Shown here: piece by piece, positions 47,747-57,698 of the stretch | How the letters are laid out: each line of letters starts with the position of its first letter | Numbering within the stretch: position 1 is the stretch's first letter | Origin: Pandoraea sp. ASV26 | GTDB lineage: Bacteria; Pseudomonadota; Gammaproteobacteria; Burkholderiales; Burkholderiaceae | Assembly (NCBI RefSeq): GCF_016428915.1 | Contig: NZ_JAELTP010000008.1 | Location: 29,678-93,677 of the forward strand | Reading direction: 5' to 3' | DNA: 64,000 nt | The notes under the pieces: generated by a model | Told to the model about the DNA's origin: nothing | Database searches by the model: none | What the model saw: the letters and a program-made list of their open reading frames with translations, nothing else | Position numbers and translations under genes: made by a program

Positions 47747-48631
47747 TTACTTTTGTTTGCCGAACAGCCCAGCCGGGCGCAGCAGCAACACGATCACCAT
47801 GATGACGAACACCACGGTCGCAGACGCTTCCGGGTAGAACACCTTGGTAAAGCCTTCGATCACGCCGAGCATCAGACCGGTGATGATCGAGCCCATGATG
47901 GAGCCCATGCCGCCGATCACGACCACCGCGAACACGGTGATGATCATCGACTGCCCCATGAGCGGCGAGATCTGGATGACGGGCGCGGCGAGCACCCCGG
48001 CAAACGCGGCCAGCGCGACACCGAAGCCGTACGTCAGCGTAATCATGAGCGGCACGTTCACGCCGAACGCTTCCACGAGCTTCGGGTTCTCCGTGCCGGC
48101 ACGCAGATACGCGCCGATCTTCGTCTTCTCGATGATGAACCACGTGGCGAAGCACACGACGAGCGACGCCACCACGACCCAGGCCCGGTAGTTCGGCATG
48201 AACATGAAGCCGAGATTGGTCGCGCCGGAGAGCGCTTCAGGGGCGTCGAACGGCTGGCCCGACACGCCGTAGATCGAACGGAAAACGCCTTCGAGCACGA
48301 GCGTGATGCCGAACGTCAGCAGCAGGCCGTAGAGGTGATCGAGTTTGTAGATCCAGCGCAGCATGGTGCGCTCGATGACAATGCCGACGATGCCCACCAC
48401 GACGGGGGCGAGAATCAGCATGACCCAGTAATTGAGGCCGAGATAGTTGCCGCCCATCCAGGCGAGCATGGCACCCAGCATGAACAACGCGCCATGCGCA
48501 AAGTTGATCACGTTGAGCAAGCCGAAAATCACCGCCAGGCCGAGGCTCAGCATGGCGTAGAACGAGCCGTTCACCAGTCCCAGCAGCAGTTGGCTCAACA
48601 GCGCCGGCAGGGGGATGCCTAGTAATTCCAT
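47747..48631 (-). CDS. livH: Liv-type ABC importer permease LivH (operon 2)
   Basis: Inner-membrane permease subunit. ATG at 48629-48631 (MELLGIPLPALLSQLLLGLVNGSFYAMLSLGLAVIFGLLNVINFAHGAL) gives 294 residues, the normal family length. VVIGGMGSIMGSIITGLMLGVIEG is the conserved loop that contacts the ATPase. It is followed closely by livM and preceded by the binding-protein gene. Confidence 0.95.
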   Translation of the reverse strand: MELLGIPLPALLSQLLLGLVNGSFYAMLSLGLAVIFGLLNVINFAHGALFMLGAMLAWMGGNYLGLNYWVMLILAPVVVGIVGIVIERTMLRWIYKLDHLYGLLLTFGITLVLEGVFRSIYGVSGQPFDAPEALSGATNLGFMFMPNYRAWVVVASLVVCFATWFIIEKTKIGAYLRAGTENPKLVEAFGVNVPLMITLTYGFGVALAAFAGVLAAPVIQISPLMGQSMIITVFAVVVIGGMGSIMGSIITGLMLGVIEGFTKVFYPEASATVVFVIMVIVLLLRPAGLFGKQK

Positions 48632-48712
48632 CGAAATCGATTCTCTGGGGGAAAGGTCGCGACGGGACACGCGTCCCGCCGCTTTCGGTGCATCGCTTTC
48701 AGATCGTGCCGA

Positions 48713-49915
48713 TTACTTCGGGAGCTTGCAGGTCGATTCCGCCTCGGTGGTGAATGCCTTCTCGCCCGGGATCGTCGCGACCACCTTGTAGTAGTCCCAC
48801 GGTGCCTTCGATTCCGCCTTCGACTTCACTTGCATCAGGTACATGTCGTGGACCATGGTGCCGTCCTTTCGGATGTAGCCCTTGCTGAACATGTCGTCGA
48901 TCTTGATCTTGTGCAGTTGCTCCATGACCTTGTCGGCGTCGGTGGTGCCGGCGGCCTGCACGGCCTTCAGGTACGTCGTCGTGGCGGAATAGTCGCCGGC
49001 CTGAAGGCTCGACGGCATCTTGCGCATCTTGTCGAAGTAGCGCTTGGCGAAGGCGCGGGTCTTGTCGTCCTTGTCCCAGTACCAGCTATCGGTCAGGTAC
49101 ATGCCCTCGGTGTTATCCAGACCGAGCGAGTGAATGTCGTTGATGAACACGAGCAGACCGGCGATCTGCATCTTGCCCTTGATGCCGAATTCCTTCGCGG
49201 CCTTGATCGCATTGATGGTGTCGCCACCGGCGTTGGCCAACCCGAGCACCTGCGCACCCGACGACTGCGCCTGGAGCAGATACGACGAGAAGTCCGACGC
49301 GGAGAGCGGGTGACGTACCTGCCCCTTCACCGTGCCGCCGTTGGCCTTGACCACATCGGACGTGGCCTTCTCCAGCGCGTGGCCGAACGCATAGTCGGCG
49401 GTCAGGAAGAACCACGACTTGCCGCCCGCCTTGACGACGGCCGAGCCCGTGCCGCGTGCGAGCGCCACGGTGTCGTAGGCGTAGTGCACGCCGTACGGCT
49501 GGCACTGGTCATTGGTCAGGGCGTCGGAGCCGGCGCCCACGTTGATATAGACCTTCTTCTTCTCGGCCGAGACCTTGTTCATCGCCAGACCGGTACCGGA
49601 GTTGGTACCGCCGATGAGCATGTCCACGCCGCCACGGTCGAACCATTCGCGCGCCTTCGACGCCGCAACGTCCGCCTTGTTCTGGTGATCGGCGGTGACC
49701 AGTTCGATCGGCTTGCCGAGGACCTTGCCGCCGAAGTCGGCGATGGCCATCTTGATGGCTTCCGCCCCCCCTTGCCCGTCGATATCGGTGTAAAGGCCCG
49801 ACATATCGGTAATGAAACCGATCTTCACGGTATTGCCATCGGCATGGGCCTGCGAGGCCATTGCCGCAAAACCAAACGCAGCCGCAACGGCCAACGCCTT
49901 CATCCGCATCGTCAT
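48713..49915 (-). CDS. Liv-type periplasmic binding protein (operon 2)
   Basis: Periplasmic ligand-binding protein of 400 residues. The signal peptide (KALAVAAAFGFAAMASQAHA) is cut before DGNTVKIGF. The mature type I binding fold shows IGFITDMSGLYTDIDGQGGAEAIKMAIADFGG and LIGGTNSGTGLAMNKVSAEKKKVYINVG. ATG at 49913-49915 has GGAG 7 nt upstream. Placed between livF and livH it belongs to the same transport system; substrate not known. Confidence 0.94.
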   Translation of the reverse strand: MTMRMKALAVAAAFGFAAMASQAHADGNTVKIGFITDMSGLYTDIDGQGGAEAIKMAIADFGGKVLGKPIELVTADHQNKADVAASKAREWFDRGGVDMLIGGTNSGTGLAMNKVSAEKKKVYINVGAGSDALTNDQCQPYGVHYAYDTVALARGTGSAVVKAGGKSWFFLTADYAFGHALEKATSDVVKANGGTVKGQVRHPLSASDFSSYLLQAQSSGAQVLGLANAGGDTINAIKAAKEFGIKGKMQIAGLLVFINDIHSLGLDNTEGMYLTDSWYWDKDDKTRAFAKRYFDKMRKMPSSLQAGDYSATTTYLKAVQAAGTTDADKVMEQLHKIKIDDMFSKGYIRKDGTMVHDMYLMQVKSKAESKAPWDYYKVVATIPGEKAFTTEAESTCKLPK

Positions 49916-49985
49916 CTTCGTCTCCTTCGTGGATTTGATCGCCTGGGTTCATCGCCCGGTGCGCATGCGCGCCGGGTAGCTCACC

Positions 49986-50777
49986 TCATACGCCCAACAA
50001 CTCGTGCAGCACCGGCATCTTCGTCTCCAGCTCCTGAGCGCCGAAGCGCTCCACGATCTTGCCGTGCTCCATCACATAGAAGCGATCGGCGAGCGGAGCC
50101 GCAAAACGGAAATTCTGTTCCACCATCACGATGGTGTACCCCCGCGCCTTGAGCGTGGTAATCATGCGTGCCAACGTTTGCACGATCACCGGCGCGAGAC
50201 CTTCGGAGATCTCGTCGAGCAGCAGCAGATTGGCGCCCGTGCGCAGAATGCGCGCCACGGCCAGCATCTGCTGTTCGCCACCCGACAGACGCGTGCCCTG
50301 ACTGTGGCGCCGCTCCCTCAGGTTCGGGAACATGTCGTAGATCTCGTCGAGCGACATGCCACGTCCGCCATCTTCGCGACGGCTGCCGGCCATGCCGATA
50401 TACGGCGGCAGCAGCAGGTTCTCCTCGCACGACAGGCTCGCGAAAATGCCGCGCTCCTCGGGGCAATAGCCCACGCCGTGATGCGCCACCTTGTACGTCG
50501 GCAAGTGAATCGTTTCTTCACCGCCGATGCGGATCGATCCCTGACGCTGTCCGGTCAGGCCCATGATGGCGCGCAGCGTGGTGGTGCGGCCGGCGCCATT
50601 GCGCCCGAGCAGCGTGACGACCTCGCCACGGCCCACCGTCAGATCCACGCCATGCAGGATGTGCGATTCGCCGTACCAGGCCTGAAGTCCTTCGACTTCC
50701 AGCGCCGGTATGCTCGTGCCGCCCTTGCCGTTGCCGTTACCGTTCCCGCCCCCATTCCCGTACATAGCCGTCCTCAC
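49986..50777 (-). CDS. livF: Liv-type ABC importer ATPase LivF (operon 2), Walker A Lys replaced by Arg
   Basis: ATPase subunit of 263 residues. A Gly/Asn-rich N-terminus (NGGGNGNGNGKGG) precedes the ABC domain. Walker A reads GRNGAGRTTT, so the usual catalytic Lys is Arg64 (codon CGC at 50586-50588). The signature LSGGEQQML, Walker B region LLLLDEISEGLAP (DE present) and VMVEQNFRFA are intact. The GTG at 50775-50777 overlaps the livG stop (GTGA); an ATG at 50763-50765 with a GAGG ribosome site is an alternative start. Confidence 0.9.
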   Translation of the reverse strand: MRTAMYGNGGGNGNGNGKGGTSIPALEVEGLQAWYGESHILHGVDLTVGRGEVVTLLGRNGAGRTTTLRAIMGLTGQRQGSIRIGGEETIHLPTYKVAHHGVGYCPEERGIFASLSCEENLLLPPYIGMAGSRREDGGRGMSLDEIYDMFPNLRERRHSQGTRLSGGEQQMLAVARILRTGANLLLLDEISEGLAPVIVQTLARMITTLKARGYTIVMVEQNFRFAAPLADRFYVMEHGKIVERFGAQELETKMPVLHELLGV

Positions 50778-51553
50778 CCGTGGGCTCCCTGCATTTCGCC
50801 GTCCGCGGTGCCCATATAGGCTTCCATCACTTGCGGATTCTTCGAGACTTCGTGATACGGGCCTTCGGCGAGCACCTCGCCGCGCTGGAGCACGGTGATG
50901 GTGTCGGAGATACCCGCGATCACATTCATGTTGTGTTCGACCATCAGAATCGTGCGCCCTGCCGAGACCTTCTTGATGAGTGCGGTGACGCGATCGACGT
51001 CTTCATGCCCCATGCCTTGCGTGGGCTCGTCGAGCAACATTAGTTCGGGCTCCATAGCAAGTGTGGTTGCGATTTCCAGCGCGCGCTTGCGGCCGTACGG
51101 CAGCTCCACGGTGAGCGTATGGGCGAATTCGGTGAGGCCGACTTCGGCGAGCAGTTCCATCGCACGGGTATCGAGCTGACGCAGTGTGCGACTGCTGCTC
51201 CAGAAGTGGAACGCGGTGCCGAGGTTACGTTGCAGGCCGATGCGCACGTTCTCGATCACGGTGAGGTGCGGGAACACGGCAGAGATCTGGAACGAGCGGA
51301 TGATGCCGCGTCGAGCGATTTGCGCGGGCGCTTCGCGGGTGATGTCTTCACCGTTGAAGGTGATGGTGCCCGCACTGGGCACCAGGAATTTGGTGAGCAG
51401 GTTGAAGCAAGTGGTCTTGCCGGCGCCGTTCGGCCCGATGAGTGCGTGAATGGTGCCGCGCGCGACGCGCAGGTCGACCCCGTTCACGGCGGTGAAGCCA
51501 CGGAACTCTTTCGTGAGTCCGCGGGTTTCGAGAATGTAATCGTTATTCGCCAT
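50774..51553 (-). CDS. livG: Liv-type ABC importer ATPase LivG (operon 2)
   Basis: ATPase subunit of 259 residues. ATG at 51551-51553 (MANNDYILETRGLTKEFRGFTAVNGVDL) is preferred over an upstream in-frame start. Walker A GPNGAGKTT is intact; the signature is the LivG-type ELPYGRKRALEIA; Walker B is LMLLDEPTQGM; the H-loop is MVEHNMNVI. It is the first gene of the livGFKHM operon. Confidence 0.94.
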   Translation of the reverse strand: MANNDYILETRGLTKEFRGFTAVNGVDLRVARGTIHALIGPNGAGKTTCFNLLTKFLVPSAGTITFNGEDITREAPAQIARRGIIRSFQISAVFPHLTVIENVRIGLQRNLGTAFHFWSSSRTLRQLDTRAMELLAEVGLTEFAHTLTVELPYGRKRALEIATTLAMEPELMLLDEPTQGMGHEDVDRVTALIKKVSAGRTILMVEHNMNVIAGISDTITVLQRGEVLAEGPYHEVSKNPQVMEAYMGTADGEMQGAHG

Positions 51554-52067
51554 GTCTCCTGCCACATTCCTGGTTGGCGGTGCGAGGCAGCTAAGCGCCA
51601 CGGCACCATCGTCTGTGACAACCGCAAGGCAGGCCGATGACGCTCTGGTTTGCGTCGTCAGCGAAATACCTCGCGTCCCGCGTGTAACGCCGAATTCTTG
51701 GTTCAGTCGCACATAGGGAATCGTTATTGTGTGTGGTTTGCTGCAACGCGATCATTGGGATTTGCACTAGGCTTCACCGCCCCCGAAACACGCATGCTCA
51801 CACGTGTTGCAGAACGTTCGGTCACATTGCCCGCAGATACCCGAAGCCCTTATGGCACAAGGCTTTTGCGGCACACGCAAATGCACGCCCGATAGCTTTT
51901 AGCGATGGGCTTTCGTCATTCGCGAAACCGACATTAGGTATTACTACGTAAGTTTTAAGGGAGCTGTCCGGAATTCCGGAAGGCATAAGATCATCGCCAC
52001 GCCCAGAACAGGCACCTGCGCTTGCCCGTCACCAGCGAAGCGAAGGCCTGTCGTTTCCCGTGTCCGC
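51554..52067. promoter_or_regulatory. Intergenic region upstream of the second liv operon
   Basis: No convincing gene was found in these 514 bp. They should hold the livGFKHM promoter. The only element recognised is the 14-bp palindrome at 51967-51980. Confidence 0.45.
51967..51980. promoter_or_regulatory. Perfect 14-bp palindrome
   Basis: TCCGGAATTCCGGA at 51967-51980 reads the same on both strands. It lies about 410 bp upstream of livG and 87 bp past the GMC oxidoreductase stop. It may be an operator; the regulator is unknown. Confidence 0.4.
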
Positions 52068-53702
52068 TCACCGCCGCGCCTTGCGCGCCGCCCGAATCAT
52101 GTCGCTCGCGCGTTCGGCGATCATGATCGTCGGCGAGTTCGTGTTGCCCGAGGTAATCACCGGCATGACAGACGCGTCGACCACACGCAGGTTCTGCACG
52201 CCGCGCACGCGCAACTGCGCATCGACGACGGCATCGGGATCGTCGGCGCGTCCCATGCGGCAGGTGCCGACCGGATGGAAGATCGTCGTGCCGATCTCGC
52301 CCGCCGCGCGCTTAAGGTCTTCGTCGCTCTGGAACGCCGGGCCCGGCAGATACTCGCGCGGCTCATATCGCGCGAACGCCGGCGCGCCCACAATGCGACG
52401 CGTCAACTTGATGGCATCCGCCGCCACGCGCAAGTCCGCCTGCGTCGACAGATAGTGCGGCGCGATGCTCGGTGCGACACGCGCATCCGGCGACGTCAGA
52501 TGCACACTGCCGCGCGACGTCGGGCGCAGGTTGCACACCGACGCCGTGAACGCATTGAACTTGTGCAGCGGTTCGCCGAAGCGATCCAGCGACAACGGCT
52601 GCACGTGGTACTCCAGATCGGGACGCGCCACGTCGTCGCGGCTGCGTGCGAACGCCCCCATTTGCGACGGCGCCATACTCATCGGACCACGCTGCGCAAA
52701 CACGTATTGCATGCCGATCTTGAGCTTGCCGAACAGGCTGTTGGCCGAGAGATTCAATGTCGTGACGCCGCGCAGTTTGTACACCATGCGCAATTGCAGA
52801 TGGTCCTGAAGGTTCTCGCCCACGCCCGGCACATCCGCCACAACGTCGATGCCGAAACCGCGCAGCCGCTCACCCTTGCCGATGCCCGAGACCTCCAGCA
52901 GATGCGGCGAATTCACCGCCCCCGCTGCGAGAATCACCTCGGCCTGCGCGAGCGCCGTGAAGTCTTCATTGCCACCGCGATACTCAACGCCAGTGCAGCG
53001 CGTGCCCTCGAACGTCAGACGGCTCACACTCGCCCCCGTGATGACCGTCAGATTCGGCCGCTGCGACGCCGGACGCAAGAAGCCTTTCGCCGCACTCCAG
53101 CGCACACCGCGCCGCTGGTTCACTTCGAAATAGCCGATGCCGAAGTTATCGCCGCGATTGAAGTCGTCCGTCCTGGGGATGCCGATCTGCTCGGCGGCGT
53201 CGGCAAACGAATCGAGCACGCGCCACGACAAACGCTGTTTCTCGACACGCCACTCGCCCCCGCCGCCGTGAAATTCAGTCGCGCCTTTGTAGTGATCCTC
53301 GCTGCGCTTGAAAAGCGGCAGCACGTTGTCCCATCGCCAGCCGTCGTCGCCGGTCGCGTCGGCCCACACGTCGTAATCCTCGCGCTGACCGCGCATATAG
53401 ATCATGCCGTTGATCGACGAACTGCCCCCCAACACCCGCCCGCGCGGATACGCGAGCGAACGCCCGCCCAACCCCGCTTCCGCCTGTGTGCGATACAACC
53501 AGTCCGTGCGCGGATTGCCGATGCAATAGAGATAACCGACGGGGATGTGAATCCAGTGATAGTCGTCCTTGCCGCCCGCTTCGAGCAGCAGCACGGTGAC
53601 GTCGGGGTCTTGCGTGAGCCGATTGGCCAGCACGCATCCGGCCGAGCCGGCCCCCACGATGATGTAATCGAAGCTCTCCGGCTTCACTGACTGCTTACTC
53701 AT
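52068..53702 (-). CDS. GMC-family oxidoreductase (choline dehydrogenase-like)
   Basis: FAD-dependent alcohol oxidoreductase. ATG at 53700-53702 (MSKQSVKPESFDYIIVGAGSAGCVLANRLTQ) gives 544 residues. The FAD-binding GxGxxG motif, the GMC signature 1 region (YPRGRVLGGSSSINGMIYMRG), signature 2 (GAVNSPHLLEVSGIG) and the C-terminal active-site region with HPVGTCRMG and NTNSPTIMIAERASD are all present. Choline, alkanols, or polyethylene-glycol-type alcohols are family substrates; which applies here is unknown. It is divergent from a LysR gene that probably controls it. Confidence 0.92.
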   Translation of the reverse strand: MSKQSVKPESFDYIIVGAGSAGCVLANRLTQDPDVTVLLLEAGGKDDYHWIHIPVGYLYCIGNPRTDWLYRTQAEAGLGGRSLAYPRGRVLGGSSSINGMIYMRGQREDYDVWADATGDDGWRWDNVLPLFKRSEDHYKGATEFHGGGGEWRVEKQRLSWRVLDSFADAAEQIGIPRTDDFNRGDNFGIGYFEVNQRRGVRWSAAKGFLRPASQRPNLTVITGASVSRLTFEGTRCTGVEYRGGNEDFTALAQAEVILAAGAVNSPHLLEVSGIGKGERLRGFGIDVVADVPGVGENLQDHLQLRMVYKLRGVTTLNLSANSLFGKLKIGMQYVFAQRGPMSMAPSQMGAFARSRDDVARPDLEYHVQPLSLDRFGEPLHKFNAFTASVCNLRPTSRGSVHLTSPDARVAPSIAPHYLSTQADLRVAADAIKLTRRIVGAPAFARYEPREYLPGPAFQSDEDLKRAAGEIGTTIFHPVGTCRMGRADDPDAVVDAQLRVRGVQNLRVVDASVMPVITSGNTNSPTIMIAERASDMIRAARKARR

Positions 53703-53951
53703 TCCCGCATGTCTCCGTCGATGGCGCGGCACTCGCCACGGTGCGGTGCCGGTTCTGGTGCGGCACCCGACTGGGGTGGACCGTCGCCCACCTCCCCGGG
53801 TTCATTTTGTTGGCAACGCTGCAATATCAGCATCGCTCATGTTTGTTGCCCCGACTCGCGACTGCCCCTGATACGCCGGACCCCACGCCCGCGAGCCAGG
53901 CCCCAGCGTACTGCGGTAAGGCGGTGCAAGCCAATGAGAAATTATCAAAAG

Positions 53952-53974
53952 CAATATAAGATCCGCTTATGTTG
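53952..53974. promoter_or_regulatory. LysR-type operator between GMC and LysR genes
   Basis: CAATATAAG-ATCCG-CTTATGTTG is an inverted repeat matching at 8 of 9 positions and contains the T-N11-A LysR motif (TAAGATCCGCTTA). It starts 68 bp before the LysR ATG in the divergent intergenic region 53703-54019, the expected place for LysR autocontrol and activation of the divergent gene. Confidence 0.65.
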
Positions 53975-54019
53975 CCCGGCAACGCTCCCCATCGGGCGAC
54001 ACCCACTCACGGCCGTCCC

Positions 54020-54895
54020 ATGGAACTCGCCCATCTTCGCGCCTTCGTCGCCATCGCCCACGAAGGCAACCTCACCCGCGCCGCCGGGCGGCTGCACCTG
54101 ACGCAACCGGCGGTCAGCTTGCAGGTCAAGGCACTTCAGGAAGCGCTGCGTCTCACCCTCTTCACGCGCACGGCGCACGGGCTGGCCCTCACGCGGGACG
54201 GGCAGGCCCTGTTGCCGCTGGCCGAGCGCATGCTCGCCGCGCTCGCCGACCTTCAACAGGCGGCCGGAGCGCTGCGGGAAACGGTGCGCGGACGCCTGCG
54301 CATCGGCACCATACTCGACCCCGAATTCACCCGGCTGGGGGCGTTTCTGAAGCGTCTGGTCGAGTCGTATCCGCAGATCGAAACGGCGCTGCGTCACGGC
54401 ATGTCCGGCTCCGTGCTCCAGCAGTTGGGGCGTGGCGAACTCGACGTCGGCTTCTATCTCGGCCGACCCGACCCCGAGCGCTTTCACACCGTCACCCTCA
54501 CCCCGTTCTCGTATCAGGTGCTCGCGCCTGCCGGCTGGCGCGAGCGTGTGGCCCGGCGGGGCTGGCGCGAACTCGCCGCGCTGCCATGGATCTGGACGCC
54601 GCCCGAGTCGGCCCACCATCGCCTGCTCTCGGAACTGTTCGGCGCGCTCGGGGTGTCGCCCACCAAGGTCGCGGAAGTGGATCAGGAGCCGTCGATGCTC
54701 GATCTGGTGAAGTCCGGCATCGGGCTATCGCTCGTGCGCGACTCGATCGCGTTGCGCGAGGCCCGTGCCCACGGTCTTGTGATCGCCGACGGCGTGGCCG
54801 TGCCCACCGAACTCACGTTCGTCACGCTGGCCGCGCGACGCGACGAACCGGCCATCGCGGCGGCCTTGCAGTTGGTGACGGCCGTCTGGGTCTGA
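54020..54895 (+). CDS. LysR-family transcriptional regulator (divergent from GMC gene)
   Basis: A 291-residue LysR-type regulator. ATG at 54020 gives MELAHLRAFVAIAHEGNLTRAAGRLHLTQPAVSLQVKALQEAL, the typical winged HTH start; an upstream in-frame start would add 17 residues. The rest is a substrate-binding domain (RLRIGTILDPEFTRLGAFL…, VKSGIGLSLVRDSIAL). It is divergent from the GMC oxidoreductase, with a matching operator in between. The effector is unknown. Confidence 0.93.
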   Translation: MELAHLRAFVAIAHEGNLTRAAGRLHLTQPAVSLQVKALQEALRLTLFTRTAHGLALTRDGQALLPLAERMLAALADLQQAAGALRETVRGRLRIGTILDPEFTRLGAFLKRLVESYPQIETALRHGMSGSVLQQLGRGELDVGFYLGRPDPERFHTVTLTPFSYQVLAPAGWRERVARRGWRELAALPWIWTPPESAHHRLLSELFGALGVSPTKVAEVDQEPSMLDLVKSGIGLSLVRDSIALREARAHGLVIADGVAVPTELTFVTLAARRDEPAIAAALQLVTAVWV

Positions 54896-55153
54896 AACGT
54901 GCCCGAGATGCACGTGAAGGCCCCCCCCCGGCGCCCTGACGGCACCATCGTCTGGCTCCCTTGGAACGCAATTCCGGCGCATAATCCATGCCGGCTCGGG
55001 CCATCGAGTTCAACGCATAAGAAATGAACAAAACGAACCAGATGGCCGCTCTCCCCGCAATTCATTCCCACGTCATGGCACGTCACCCCGGTGCTGCCAT
55101 GCCGGATCTTTTCTAACGCTCTAAAATTTAAATCTCTCTTCGAGGAGTTGATC

Positions 55154-56542
55154 ATGTCAGTGAGAATGGAACGCGACACTTTCGGCGAAATTGCAGTGCC
55201 CGCTGATCGTCTCTGGGGTGCCCAAACGCAGCGCTCGCTGCAAAACTTCAAGATTTCGACCGAGAAGATGCCGCGCGAACTCGTACGTGCGCTCGCTCGC
55301 GTGAAACGCGCTGCCGCCGAGGTCAACAAGGACCTGGGCGTGCTCGACGCCAAGAAGGCCGACGCGATCATCAAGGCTGCCGACGAAGTCATCGACGGCA
55401 AACATGACGACGAATTCCCGCTGGCCGTGTGGCAAACCGGCTCGGGCACGCAGTCGAACATGAACATGAACGAAGTGCTCGCGAACCGCGCCAGCGAACT
55501 GCTCGGCGGCGTGCGTGGCGAAGAGCGTCTCGTGCACCCCAACGACGACGTGAACAAGGGCCAGTCGTCGAACGACGTGTTCCCCACCGCCATGAGCGTG
55601 GCCGCCCTCGACGCCCTCATCAACCATCTCAAGCCCAGCGTGGGCCAACTGCGCGACACGCTCGCCGCGAAGGCCCACGCCTATGACGGCATCGTCAAGA
55701 TCGGCCGCACCCACCTGCAAGACGCCACCCCCCTCACGCTCGGTCAGGAGATCTCGGGCTGGGTCGCGCAGATCGACCACGGTCTGAAGCATGTCGACGA
55801 CGCCCTGCCCCACCTGGCGGAACTCGCGCTCGGCGGCACGGCCGTCGGCACGGGCCTGAACGCCCATCCGGAATTCGCGAAGAAGGTCGCCGACGCGCTC
55901 GCACGCGACACCGGCCTGCCGTTCGTGACCGCCCCGAACAAGTTCGAAGCCCTCGCAGCCAACGACGCCATCGTCAACGCCCACGGCACGCTCAAGACGC
56001 TCGCCGCGAGCCTGATGAAGATTGCCAACGACGTGCGCTGGCTGGCCAGCGGCCCGCGTTGCGGCATTGGCGAGCTGATGATCCCGGAGAACGAGCCGGG
56101 TAGCTCGATCATGCCGGGCAAGGTCAATCCGACCCAGTGCGAAGCGATGACGATGCTCTGCTGCCAGGTGCTCGGTAACGACGTGGCGATCAACATCGGC
56201 GGCTCGATGGGCAACTTCGAGCTGAACGTGTTCAAGCCGATGCTCATCCACAACTTCCTGCAAAGCGTGCGCGTGCTCGCCGACGGCGCGGTGAGCTTCA
56301 ACGACAACTGCGCCATCGGTATCGAGCCGAATCGCGCACGCATCGGCTCGCTGCTCGAAGAGTCGCTCATGCTCGTGACCGCGCTCAACCCGCACATCGG
56401 TTACGACAAGGCCGCGCAGATCGCCAAGAAGGCGCACAAGGAAGGCACCACGCTCAAGGCTGCCGCGCTTGCCCTGGGCCACGTCACGGACGAGCAGTTC
56501 GACGCGTGGGTGCGCCCCGAGCAGATGGTCGGCAAGCGCTGA
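55154..56542 (+). CDS. fumC: Class II fumarate hydratase FumC
   Basis: FumC interconverts fumarate and L-malate in the TCA cycle without an iron-sulfur cluster. ATG at 55154 with GAGGAG upstream gives 462 residues beginning [32 protein letters not shown]. Key motifs: [36 protein letters not shown] and the superfamily signature [16 protein letters not shown]. Length and order fit the family. The upstream 258 bp have no recognised element. Confidence 0.97.
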   Translation: MSVRMERDTFGEIAVPADRLWGAQTQRSLQNFKISTEKMPRELVRALARVKRAAAEVNKDLGVLDAKKADAIIKAADEVIDGKHDDEFPLAVWQTGSGTQSNMNMNEVLANRASELLGGVRGEERLVHPNDDVNKGQSSNDVFPTAMSVAALDALINHLKPSVGQLRDTLAAKAHAYDGIVKIGRTHLQDATPLTLGQEISGWVAQIDHGLKHVDDALPHLAELALGGTAVGTGLNAHPEFAKKVADALARDTGLPFVTAPNKFEALAANDAIVNAHGTLKTLAASLMKIANDVRWLASGPRCGIGELMIPENEPGSSIMPGKVNPTQCEAMTMLCCQVLGNDVAINIGGSMGNFELNVFKPMLIHNFLQSVRVLADGAVSFNDNCAIGIEPNRARIGSLLEESLMLVTALNPHIGYDKAAQIAKKAHKEGTTLKAAALALGHVTDEQFDAWVRPEQMVGKR

Positions 56543-56556
56543 TTCCGCGCTAGCGC

Positions 56557-57459
56557 ATGCCCATCTCGCCGTTGCCGCCGCTGCATTGCCTGATTGCTTT
56601 CGACGCCGCCGTGCGGCACGCGAGCTTCACCCGGGCGGCAGCGGAGCTCAATCTCACGCAAAGCGCCGTGAGCCGGCAGATCGCGCAGCTCGAGGAATTC
56701 CTCGGGCGCGCGCTCTTCACGCGCGAGCATCGCACGCTGCGCTTGACGGTGGCCGGACAACGCTACGCCGAGCAGATTCAGCGTCTGCTCGGCGAGTGCG
56801 CCGAAGCCACGGCCGATCTGATGAAGCGCCGCGGCGACCTCGAACTCACCGTGGCCTGTTCGTCGGGCGTGGCCGTGTTGTGGATGACGCCGCAACTCAT
56901 GCGCTTTCGCGCCGCGCATCCCGACATCAAGATTCGCGTGATCGTGAAAGACGGCATCACGTCGCTCTCCGCGTCGGAGTTCGATCTCGGCGTGTATTAC
57001 GTGCGTAACGACCTGCCGCCGGACTTCGCCGGACGCCGCCTCTTCGACGAGGAAGTCTTCCCCGTCTGCTCTCCCGCCTATCTCGACGGGCGCCAACTCA
57101 CCCCCGCCGATCTCGTCAACGAAACGCTGCTCCTCATTGAGGACGGCCAGCGCAAATGGATGTCGTGGCCCGACTGGTTCGAGCTGCAAGGCGTGAGCGC
57201 CCCGAAACTGCCACGCATGGTGAGCGCCAATTACTATCCGCTGCTCGTGCAGATGGCCATCGAAGGCGGTGGCATGGTGATGGGATGGCGTCACATGATC
57301 GACCCTTGCCTCGACGCAGGTCTGCTCGTTCGCGCATGCGACGCGAGCGCGAGTCTGGGCGGCGGCTACTACCTCGTGTGGCCTGCCGAGCGTCACGAGC
57401 ATGCCGCAGCCCGAATTTTCCGCAATTGGATTTACTCGGAAACTCGTTTCCCATCATAG
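56557..57459 (+). CDS. LysR-family regulator, GcvA-like
   Basis: A 300-residue LysR-type regulator starting 14 bp after fumC (PLPPLHCLIAFDAAVRHASFTRAAAELNLTQSAVSRQIAQLEEFLGRALF), the N-terminal pattern of the GcvA subgroup. The substrate-binding half includes FDLGVYYVRNDLP and VQMAIEGGGMVMGWRHMI. It may be read through from fumC. Its most likely targets are the transporter and amidohydrolase genes downstream, but this is inferred from order only. Confidence 0.93.
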   Translation: MPISPLPPLHCLIAFDAAVRHASFTRAAAELNLTQSAVSRQIAQLEEFLGRALFTREHRTLRLTVAGQRYAEQIQRLLGECAEATADLMKRRGDLELTVACSSGVAVLWMTPQLMRFRAAHPDIKIRVIVKDGITSLSASEFDLGVYYVRNDLPPDFAGRRLFDEEVFPVCSPAYLDGRQLTPADLVNETLLLIEDGQRKWMSWPDWFELQGVSAPKLPRMVSANYYPLLVQMAIEGGGMVMGWRHMIDPCLDAGLLVRACDASASLGGGYYLVWPAERHEHAAARIFRNWIYSETRFPS

Positions 57460-57698
57460 GGGTTACGTGATGTTTGGAAAGTTGCCATGCGCTGCACGCA
57501 TGGCAACATGCGGAATTATCGTTTGGCCTGTCATTTTGTCTGCACTACTTTGTGTCTCATCCGCACACGTTTATCGAGGCCGCAGGCGCACTTTGGCCCG
57601 GCTCAGGCAGACGTGATTCGACAAAAAGCAGGCGTATTACCGGCATGACGTGAACGCAAGGCACGCAACGGACGCCACCCATCCTCCGGGAGACCAAG

